Positions 25,999 to 32,333 of a stretch of DNA of 64,000 nt are shown here, in pieces (positions within the stretch are counted from its first letter, which is position 1; the number at the start of each line of letters is the position of its first letter). This DNA comes from Pseudomonas sp. LP_7_YM (GTDB lineage: Bacteria; Pseudomonadota; Gammaproteobacteria; Pseudomonadales; Pseudomonadaceae), in the NCBI RefSeq assembly GCF_004364435.1, contig NZ_SOCT01000007.1, positions 62,001-126,000 on the forward strand, in the 5' to 3' direction. Below the pieces are notes generated by a model. It was not told where the DNA came from. It made no database searches and saw only the letters and a program-made list of their open reading frames with translations. The position numbers and the translations under genes are program-made.

Positions 25999-27636
25999 TT
26001 AAAAGTGAGTGAATTCGGCTTCGTTGATTTCCAGCGCTGGCTGTGCACGACGCTGTTGGGCGCGAGCGGGTGCAGACCGTTGGCTCCTGGTCTGGCTACG
26101 AGCAAGCATGGCGACGGCCGTTTCCTCCTGGCTGGCTTCCAGCGTGAAGAAGCTCATGGCGCTTTGCAGTTGCTCGGCCTGACTGCTCATTTCCTCGGCG
26201 GTGGCGGCCAGCTCTTCGCTGCTCGACGCGTTCTGCTGAGTAACCTGGCTGAGTTGAACCATGGCGATATTGATCTGCGAGACGCCTGCGGCCTGTTCTT
26301 CGGAAGCGGCGCTGATTTCCTGAACCAGGTCGGAAGTCTTGGTGATCGAGGGGACCATTTCACCGAGCAGGGAGCCGGCGTGTTCAGCCAGTTCGACGCT
26401 GCTGGTAGACAGCTCACCGATTTCCTGGGCAGCGACCTGGCTGCGTTCAGCCAGTTTGCGCACCTCGGCGGCCACTACGGCAAAGCCCTTGCCATGTTCC
26501 CCGGCGCGCGCAGCTTCAATCGCGGCGTTGAGCGCCAACAGGTTGGTCTGGTAAGCGATGTCGTCGATGATGCCAATGCGTTGGGCAATTTTCTTCATGG
26601 CAGCAACGGTCTGGTCCACCGATTCACCGCCTTCTCTGGCCTCGCGCGCAGCTTTGCTGGCCATGCCATCGGTGACTTTGGCGTTGTCGGTGTTCTGGTT
26701 GATGCTGGCGCTGATCTGCTCCACCGAAGCGCTGGTCTGTTCGACACTGGCCGCTTGCTCACTGGTGGCCTGGCTCATCGACTGGGCGGTGGCGCTGACC
26801 TCTTCGGAGGCGCTGGCCAGGCCATCGGCAGCATGCCGGACTTCACCGATGATGCGTGCCAGTTTACCGATCATGTTCTGCATCGAGCCCATCAACTGGC
26901 CCGTTTCGTCACGGCTGGTTACCGTGGTGTGTACGGTGAGGTCGCCTTCGGCCAAGCGTTGGGCCAGTTCGGCAGCCTGTTTCAACGGACGGGAAATGGT
27001 GCGCGACACGAACCAGGCCAGAAACAGACCGAGGAACAGGGCACCGCTCAGCACTGCAATGATGGCGATGCGGGCGCTGGCATAGACCCTGTCACCCTCA
27101 GCGCTGGAGGCCGCAGCACCATCGTTGTTGACCTGTACCAGACGCGCCAGATTGGCGGAGATCCGATCAAACACCACCTTTGAGCTGCCGTTGAGCAGGA
27201 TACGCGACTGATCCATCTGGTTTTGCCGCGAGAAGTCGAGCAGGGTCTTGCTGGCGTTGAAGTAACCGGTCATGTCGGCGCTGACGATGTCGAACAGCTG
27301 TTGTTCTTCCGGGCTGCTGATCAAGGGGCTGTAGTCGGCCAGACGCTTCTCGGCGTCGCTGCGCGACTGCGCGAGTTGACCTTCGATGCTGGCCTTTTCC
27401 TGCTCGTCGGACAGTACATGGCGCGCTTCACGGGTGCGGTATTCGGCCATGTAGAAACGCATGCCGGAGGCCGCGCGCATCGACGGAATCCAGTTCTCTT
27501 TCATCTGGGTGGATGTATCGTTGACCTTGGCCAGTTCAATGATGGCAAACGCGCCCATGACGACGCTGAGCGACAGCACTGCAATGAACGAGGTCAGCAG
27601 CTTGGTGGATATTTTCAGGTTGTAGAACCATTGCAT
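25999..27636 (-). CDS. Methyl-accepting chemotaxis protein with 4HB-type sensor
   Basis: This 545-residue transmembrane receptor has a first membrane segment at about 11-33, a helical periplasmic domain of about 155 residues like 4HB_MCP (LAKVNDTSTQMKENWIPSMR), and a second segment at about 189-211. A HAMP domain (RTISRPLKQAAELAQRLAEGDLTV) and the signalling domain with tip QTNLLALNAAIEAARAGEHGKGFAVVAAEVRKLAERS follow. After the signalling helix a 35-residue Arg/Gln/Ala linker ends in AEFTHF. EFTHF fits the loose x-[W/F]-x-x-F pattern of CheR-docking tails, a possible tether. The ligand cannot be predicted. Confidence 0.93.
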   Translation of the reverse strand: MQWFYNLKISTKLLTSFIAVLSLSVVMGAFAIIELAKVNDTSTQMKENWIPSMRAASGMRFYMAEYRTREARHVLSDEQEKASIEGQLAQSRSDAEKRLADYSPLISSPEEQQLFDIVSADMTGYFNASKTLLDFSRQNQMDQSRILLNGSSKVVFDRISANLARLVQVNNDGAAASSAEGDRVYASARIAIIAVLSGALFLGLFLAWFVSRTISRPLKQAAELAQRLAEGDLTVHTTVTSRDETGQLMGSMQNMIGKLARIIGEVRHAADGLASASEEVSATAQSMSQATSEQAASVEQTSASVEQISASINQNTDNAKVTDGMASKAAREAREGGESVDQTVAAMKKIAQRIGIIDDIAYQTNLLALNAAIEAARAGEHGKGFAVVAAEVRKLAERSQVAAQEIGELSTSSVELAEHAGSLLGEMVPSITKTSDLVQEISAASEEQAAGVSQINIAMVQLSQVTQQNASSSEELAATAEEMSSQAEQLQSAMSFFTLEASQEETAVAMLARSQTRSQRSAPARAQQRRAQPALEINEAEFTHF

Positions 27637-27662
27637 GGTGACTTCCTTGGGGCAGGCCCGGC

Positions 27663-29762
27663 CTAGATGGCGTTACGAGTGATCGATGAATGTCCGGTCG
27701 AACCCAGCCGACGCTGGTTATCCTGTTCGATCAGGGTCTTGAGTAATGCGGGAATATCCAGAATCAGCGCCACACTGCCGTTGCCCAGGATGCTCGATCC
27801 GCTGATGCCGCGCAGGCTGCCGAACAGCGGCCCCAGCGGCTTGATGACGGTTTGGTGTTCGCCCATCAGGTGATCGACCACCAGCCCCGCCGTCTGGCCT
27901 TGAGCCTTGACCACCACCACGTTTTCCCTACGCGCAACGCTGCCTTCCAGCGCCAGTTGCTCGCGCAGGAACACCAGTGGCAAGACTTCGCCGCGCAGGT
28001 CGATATGGCCACGCTGGTGCAGGATGTCGCGCTGCCCCGGCGGCAGTTCGATGCATTCATGCACCACGTCCAGGGGAACGACGAAGCCGCCTCCGGCCAC
28101 TTCCACCAGCAAGCCATTGATCATCGCCAGGGTCAGCGGCAGGCGTATGCGCACTGTGGTGCCCTGGCCGGGCTCGCTGTACAGGTCGATGGTGCCGCGC
28201 AGGCTGGTGATATTACGCTTCACCACGTCCATGCCGACGCCACGTCCCGACAGATTGGTGACCGCTTCGGCGGTCGAAAATCCGGGTTCGAAAATCAGGT
28301 TGAGCAGGTCACGGTCGCTGGGGTCGGTAGCGCCCACCAAGCCTCGTTCGCGCGCTTTGGCGAGAATGCGCTCGCGGTTCAGACCGGCACCGTCGTCAAG
28401 CAATTCGAGGACGATGCTGCCTGAGTCGTGAAAAGCATTCAGGCGCAAGGTGCCACGGGCTGGCTTGCCTGCAGCCAACCGCACATCCGGGGATTCGATG
28501 CCATGGTCCATCGCGTTGCGCAGAAGGTGCATCAGCGGGTCGCCGATACGCTCCACCAGCGCTTTATCCAGTTCCGTGTCGGCGCCGCTGATCAGCAGCT
28601 CGATGTCCTTGCCCAGTTCCCCGCTGACGTCGCGCACGACCCGCTGGAAACGATTGAACGTATCGCCGATGGGGACCATGCGCATTGCCAGGGCGCCGTC
28701 GAGCAATTGCTCAACCAGTCCGGCAACCACCGAGGTCGCTTCCATCAGATTCTCGTCAGCGCGTTGCCGGGCCATCAACTGCGCGCCGGCACTGGCGGTG
28801 ATCAATTCGCCCGCCAGATCGATCAAGGTTTCCAGCTGGTCGGCGCGCACCCGGATGAAGCGCTGACTCTTGTTCTCCACGACCACTTTGTCGGCTGCGG
28901 GTGCTGCTGTGGCGGCGACAACAGAGACAGCGTCCGCCGGCTCCAGCAGGTCTTCGGCGGTAACGCTGCCGCAGTGAACGAGGGCGTCGGCGAGCCCCGC
29001 GGCTTCCGCGCCCATCTCCTGCAACCATTGGCGGTATTGTTGCGCGGGAGTGTCGGGGGCAAAGATGAACAACCGGCAGTCGTCCCGTACGAACTCGAAT
29101 GCTTCTGCGATGCTTGCTTCGTCTTTTTCGGACAACAGCCTGATCTCGAAACCCAGATAGCAGCTTTCGGCGTCCATTTGCGCAGCCGCTGGCAGGTTTT
29201 CGTAGCAGGTCACGACGCCTAGCAATTCGCCAAGGGTCGCCAGATAACGCAGGAACGACAACGGGTCCATGCCGTTGCGCAGCATGTCAGTGCCAAAGCG
29301 CACCGAGATGTGCCAGGTCGCGTGGGCTGACGCGGCCTCTGGCACAAGCGGCACCGATGCCTGTGTCTGGCGATAGCTGTCCAGGCGTTGGCGTAGCTGA
29401 GCCTGGTGATCGAGCGCTTGTGCAGCCAGTGTCGAACGCTGGACTGCCACCACTTCTATCAACTCCACCAGGTGGTCGTTGCACTCCAGCATCAGTGCAA
29501 TCAGATTCCGGTCGGCAAGTACCTGACCGTCGCGCAGGCGGTCCAGCACATCCTCGACCACGTGCGCAAAGCTGACGATCGGATCAAGCCCGAACAGGCC
29601 GGCCGAGCCTTTGATGGTATGCGCCGCTCTGAAGATGCTGGCCAGTTGGTCCGCGTCTTTGGGGGCGTGCTCAAGCTGCAACAGGGACTGCTCCATATCC
29701 TGCAGCAGCTCACGCGCTTCAGCGATGAAGGTTTGCAAGGCCTGGTCGAGGTTGATATTCAA
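27663..29762 (-). CDS. cheA: Chemotaxis histidine kinase CheA
   Basis: CheA is the receptor-controlled kinase that phosphorylates CheY and CheB. The 699-residue product has the P1 domain with phospho-His H48 (IFRAAHTIKGSAGLFG), a middle region (about 140-260) that may bind response regulators, a P3 dimerisation segment, the P4 ATPase with N-box LMHLLRNAMDHGIES, G1 DDGAGLNRERI and GRGVGMDVVKRNI, then the CheW-like P5 domain (LTLAMINGLLVEVAGGGFVVPL). No extra receiver domain is attached. The ATG lies 43 bases after the STAS gene. Confidence 0.95.
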   Translation of the reverse strand: MNINLDQALQTFIAEARELLQDMEQSLLQLEHAPKDADQLASIFRAAHTIKGSAGLFGLDPIVSFAHVVEDVLDRLRDGQVLADRNLIALMLECNDHLVELIEVVAVQRSTLAAQALDHQAQLRQRLDSYRQTQASVPLVPEAASAHATWHISVRFGTDMLRNGMDPLSFLRYLATLGELLGVVTCYENLPAAAQMDAESCYLGFEIRLLSEKDEASIAEAFEFVRDDCRLFIFAPDTPAQQYRQWLQEMGAEAAGLADALVHCGSVTAEDLLEPADAVSVVAATAAPAADKVVVENKSQRFIRVRADQLETLIDLAGELITASAGAQLMARQRADENLMEATSVVAGLVEQLLDGALAMRMVPIGDTFNRFQRVVRDVSGELGKDIELLISGADTELDKALVERIGDPLMHLLRNAMDHGIESPDVRLAAGKPARGTLRLNAFHDSGSIVLELLDDGAGLNRERILAKARERGLVGATDPSDRDLLNLIFEPGFSTAEAVTNLSGRGVGMDVVKRNITSLRGTIDLYSEPGQGTTVRIRLPLTLAMINGLLVEVAGGGFVVPLDVVHECIELPPGQRDILHQRGHIDLRGEVLPLVFLREQLALEGSVARRENVVVVKAQGQTAGLVVDHLMGEHQTVIKPLGPLFGSLRGISGSSILGNGSVALILDIPALLKTLIEQDNQRRLGSTGHSSITRNAI

Positions 29763-29805
29763 GGCGACTGTCCTCTGTCAAAGAGCCGTGGACCCTTTGG
29801 TGTCC

Positions 29806-30105
29806 TTAGTGTCGGGAGCTGAACTGCTCGCTGAGTTGGCACAGTTGCAGCACCTGCTCCACGGCCGGACTCTGTGCCGTCAGTTGCAGCGTTGCGCCGG
29901 CGGCGCCGAGTTCTCGTCGGGCCAGCAACAGGAGTTGCAAACCCGCACCGTCGATCTCTGCTACTTCGCTCAGGTCCAGTTGCCAGTTTTGCGCCTCGGT
30001 GAGCCAGGGCATCCACAGCGCCGCAAGCTCGGCGGCGCTGTAGATGGTCATCTCCCCGTGCACTGTCATGTGGGTGATGCCCTCCCGGCTGTCGACGGTG
30101 ATCAC
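29806..30105 (-). CDS. STAS-domain protein in chemotaxis operon
   Basis: This 99-residue protein is a single STAS domain, the fold of anti-sigma-factor antagonists. The core motif reads DLSEVAEIDGAGLQLL (residues 44-59). Where SpoIIAA-type proteins have D-S-S-G with the phosphorylated serine, this one has D-G-A-G (52-55), so serine phosphorylation there looks impossible. The start is GTG 30105, overlapping the cheY stop (GTGA at 30102-30105); the first in-frame ATG upstream would put 21 odd residues in front. No anti-sigma kinase gene is nearby. Its partner is unknown; CheA or a receptor is a guess. Confidence 0.85.
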   Translation of the reverse strand: MITVDSREGITHMTVHGEMTIYSAAELAALWMPWLTEAQNWQLDLSEVAEIDGAGLQLLLLARRELGAAGATLQLTAQSPAVEQVLQLCQLSEQFSSRH

Positions 30106-30470
30106 GGCAGAATCAGCTTGGCCACCGCGGCCATCATTTGGGCTGGCTGGAAGGGCTTGACGACCCACGCTCTTGCGCCGGCCGCCTGTCCTTCCTGCTT
30201 GCGGCTTTCCTGGGATTCGGTGGTGAGCATGATGATCGGCGTGAATTTGTAGGCCGGCAGTTTCTTCACCTCCTTGACGAAGGTGATGCCGTCCATGTTC
30301 GGCATGTTTACATCGCTGATGATCAGGTGCACTTTCTGCCCGGTGAGCTTGCTCAGTGCATCCTTGCCGTCGCTGCCCTCGATCACGTCATAACCGGCAC
30401 CCTTGAGGGTGATCCCCACGACCTGGCGAATACTTGCCGAGTCGTCGACCACTAATATGGTCTTGGCCAT
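30102..30470 (-). CDS. cheY: CheY-type response regulator
   Basis: This 122-residue stand-alone receiver is CheY-like. Acidic pocket D9/D10, phospho-acceptor D53 (ISDVNMPNMDG), T83/T84 (IIMLTTES) and K105 (VVKPF) are all in place. It starts MAKTILVVDDSASIRQ. It may control a flagellar motor, or divert phosphate from CheA, as in accessory clusters; the sequence does not decide. It is coupled to the STAS gene by a GTGA overlap and follows the first MCP gene by 10 bases. Confidence 0.93.
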   Translation of the reverse strand: MAKTILVVDDSASIRQVVGITLKGAGYDVIEGSDGKDALSKLTGQKVHLIISDVNMPNMDGITFVKEVKKLPAYKFTPIIMLTTESQESRKQEGQAAGARAWVVKPFQPAQMMAAVAKLILP

Positions 30471-30480
30471 TGTTTTCTCC

Positions 30481-31662
30481 TTAGAAAAAAGTGATTGCGT
30501 TGTCGTCGGCGGCTTTTACAACCTTGCCGTGGTGGTTCTGGCGCTGTTCGCGCATGGCGTATCCGCGCTCCATGTCGGCCATCCACGCTTTGACGTCCAG
30601 CATCAGCGGTTGTCCACTGTGCTCGGCCTGCTGCAATTCGCTGTGCAGGGCGCTCATGCGTTCGCGCACCTGACCGAGCATCTGGCTGACCCGGTCCTGG
30701 AATTGCAGCGCCACCAGCACCTGATTGATTTCCTGACTGATGCCTGCGCTTTCGTTGAGCAGGCCGTCGGCCGACTCGCGCAGTTGCCCCGTGATCGTGC
30801 TGAAACGTCCCAGGACGCTTTCAATCGTGCTCTGCGAGGCACTGACCTGGCCCTGACTGCGTTCGCTGCTTTCGCCTGCCACTTCCACAAGGCGATTCAC
30901 GGCGGCGTTGATGATGTCCACCTTGGCCGACATTTTCTGGCCGGTCTCGCTGGATTGGCTCGACAGCGTCCGCACAGCATCGGCGACCACCGCAAAGCCA
31001 CGTCCCGCTTCACCCGCACGGGCTGCCTCGATGGCGGCGTTGAGGGCCAGAAGGTTGGTCTGTGCAGCAATGGCGGCGACATCGGCGGCCATGGAGCGTA
31101 GTTCACCGGTGTAGGCTGTCAGCGCGCCGACTTCCTTGACCATCTCGTCACGGCTCTGCTGAGCGACGTGCAGCGATTCTACGACCTGGTACAGCTCGCT
31201 TTCGCTCGTGCTGAGTCCTCCGGCGCCCTCGGTGCCATTGCCTGCCGCAGCCTGCGACGCCTGGACGGTGTGGTCCAGGCGATGTGAGATATCGACGAAG
31301 CGCGCCGTCAGGTCGGTGATTGCCTGTTCAGTCTGCGACCCGGCGGTCTCCAGTTGGCGAACCCAGACGGGCAGAGTGTGCTGGAACAAGTCTTCTGCCA
31401 CCGGTCGCGAGACTTCGTGATTCAACCGGGCCTGGGCCTGTTCCAGATCTTTGGCCATCAGGTACGCCTGAGACTCAATCTTTCTTATCCGCCCCGCCGC
31501 ATACAGAGTAGAGATTAATACAGGAACCAGAATGCCCAACAGTAGTGAAGGCCAGGAAACAGTCGTAACAACTTGCAGGGAGAGAACTGCGAATGAAGCT
31601 AAGCCAAAGATCATGCCAAGGCCGACAATACCCACAGCAGTTGTTTTTCCGTGAAAGTTCAT
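30481..31662 (-). CDS. MCP-like receptor without periplasmic sensor
   Basis: This 393-residue protein has two adjacent membrane segments (about 10-31 and 38-55) with almost no loop, no recognisable HAMP, then a helical signalling domain with the tip QTNLLALNAAIEAARAGEAGRGFAVVADAVRTLSSQS. Helices flanking the tip are shorter than in normal receptors. It ends ADDNAITFF, again with a terminal Phe. It is the first gene of the operon, the place that cttP (a receptor gene) takes in the P. aeruginosa che2 cluster, as I recall. Without a periplasmic domain it would sense cytoplasmic or membrane signals. ATG 31662 is the only good start. Confidence 0.88.
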   Translation of the reverse strand: MNFHGKTTAVGIVGLGMIFGLASFAVLSLQVVTTVSWPSLLLGILVPVLISTLYAAGRIRKIESQAYLMAKDLEQAQARLNHEVSRPVAEDLFQHTLPVWVRQLETAGSQTEQAITDLTARFVDISHRLDHTVQASQAAAGNGTEGAGGLSTSESELYQVVESLHVAQQSRDEMVKEVGALTAYTGELRSMAADVAAIAAQTNLLALNAAIEAARAGEAGRGFAVVADAVRTLSSQSSETGQKMSAKVDIINAAVNRLVEVAGESSERSQGQVSASQSTIESVLGRFSTITGQLRESADGLLNESAGISQEINQVLVALQFQDRVSQMLGQVRERMSALHSELQQAEHSGQPLMLDVKAWMADMERGYAMREQRQNHHGKVVKAADDNAITFF

Positions 31663-31714
31663 AGGCGATCCATCAAATAGAGCGATTTGCTGTATGAGTT
31701 TGCGTGTAACTCTG

Positions 31715-31740
31715 TATCTGAACCCGCCCTGAAAACTTGA
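31715..31740 (-). promoter_or_regulatory. FliA (sigma-28)-like promoter of the chemotaxis operon
   Basis: On the minus strand TCAAGTT (31740-31734), 12 bases, then TCAGATA (31721-31715) fits the flagellar sigma-28 pattern TCAAGTT-N12-GCCGATA, perfect in the first half and 5 of 7 in the second. It lies about 55 bases upstream of the first MCP ATG, in the right orientation. Confidence 0.55.
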
Positions 31741-31781
31741 CGTCAGATAGTTACCGGCTGTCGGGAAGGCTTCACGGTAAG

Positions 31782-31846
31782 CGATTGAAAGGGGGCTGCA
31801 GCAGACGATGTAGAGCCATTCAGCGCATCCCCTTTCCCTTCAATCG
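31782..31846. other. 65-base structured element
   Basis: CGATTGAA-AGGGG-GCTG (31782-31798) pairs with CAGC (31821-31824), CCCCT (31829-31833) and TTCAATCG (31839-31846). This gives 17 base pairs with two small bulges on the 3' side. It lies upstream of the FliA-like promoter, outside the operon leader. It could be a small RNA hairpin, the end of another transcript, or a protein-binding site. Confidence 0.45.
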
Positions 31847-31853
31847 GAGTGAG

Positions 31854-31906
31854 GTTCGCGAACTTTTATTGAACAGCGTTCAAGGCGTTGTATAAGTTTT
31901 TACAAC
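31854..31906. promoter_or_regulatory. Cluster of three short dyads
   Basis: In 53 bases there are GTTCGCGAAC (31854-31863, perfect), TTGAAC-AGC-GTTCAA (31869-31883, perfect) and GTTGTA-N8-TACAAC (31887-31906, perfect arms). Spacing and symmetry suggest operators for dimeric regulators. They lie about 115-165 bases upstream of the FliA-like promoter. No regulator gene is adjacent. Confidence 0.4.
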
Positions 31907-32064
31907 TGATCAGATGAATTGAATTTGACCCTTCAATAGGTTTGGTGGATTGAGATTAGGATATGCCCTTTAATCCATCCATTCGTGCCGTTTGGCGATA
32001 TTCAGTCGGGTGGGTTTTTGCTCTAACTAATTGTCGCTCTATGGCTTCTATCACTGGCTCTTGA

Positions 32065-32078
32065 TTGTTGTACAACAA
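32065..32078. promoter_or_regulatory. Perfect 14-bp palindrome TTGTTGTACAACAA
   Basis: The sequence is fully symmetric and contains, twice overlapping, the T-N-G-T-N3-A-C-N-A pattern known for FadR-subfamily GntR regulators. It may be an operator; the regulator is unknown. Confidence 0.4.
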
Positions 32079-32113
32079 AAGCTCTTACATGAAATATCCG
32101 TACGAGTGCTGCG

Positions 32114-32160
32114 TCAGCGCTGATCGGCCATGGCCCAGGCGATGACCGAATCAGCGCTGA
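32114..32160. repeat. Inverted repeat TCAGCGCTGAT-CGG
   Basis: TCAGCGCTGATCGG (32114-32127) and CCGAATCAGCGCTGA (32146-32160) are inverted copies with one extra base, separated by 18 bases. Each arm is itself nearly symmetric (TCAGCGCTGA). Confidence 0.6.
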
Positions 32161-32204
32161 GCGAATAGGGTGAGTCAGGCGCTTTGGGGTAGCCACCGTG
32201 GACT

Positions 32205-32260
32205 CCTTTCGTGAGATGGCCGGGTCTGCGATTCAGACCCGTCTTGAACACTCACGAAGG
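32205..32260. other. Two-tier hairpin downstream of dapC
   Basis: The outer stem TTCGTGAG (32208-32215) / CTCACGAA (32251-32258), extended by CC/GG, encloses a perfect inner stem CGGGTCTG (32221-32228) / CAGACCCG (32234-32241) with loop CGATT. No T-run follows on either strand, so it is not a standard terminator. Confidence 0.55.
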
Positions 32261-32292
32261 ATATGCAGCTTGAGCGTCAGGAACGCATTACG

Positions 32293-32318
32293 GGGTCATG
32301 CCAGCGTGATGCTGACCC
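32293..32318 (-). terminator. Possible dapC terminator hairpin
   Basis: GGGTCA (32293-32298) and TGACCC (32313-32318) pair, with an inner GC/GC step, 15 bases after the dapC stop on the minus strand. No T-run follows, so termination is uncertain. Confidence 0.35.
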
Positions 32319-32333
32319 TGTCACCAGGTGCCT

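Larger units (their letters stand above)
31663..32333. other. Gene-free intergenic region rich in inverted repeats
   Basis: These 671 bases between the chemotaxis operon and dapC hold no supportable CDS. They contain a FliA-like promoter (31715-31740, minus) and dyads at 31782-31846, 31854-31863, 31869-31883, 31887-31906, 32065-32078, 32114-32160, 32205-32260 and 32293-32318. The stretch is more AT-rich than its flanks between about 31860 and 32100. On the minus strand it is both the 3' flank of dapC and the 5' flank of the chemotaxis operon. Confidence 0.8.

Noticed and set aside
31963..32064. 33-residue ORF MPFNPSIRAV... in the intergenic region
   Set aside because: AGGA is too close to the ATG, composition is not protein-like and no homologue is recognised.
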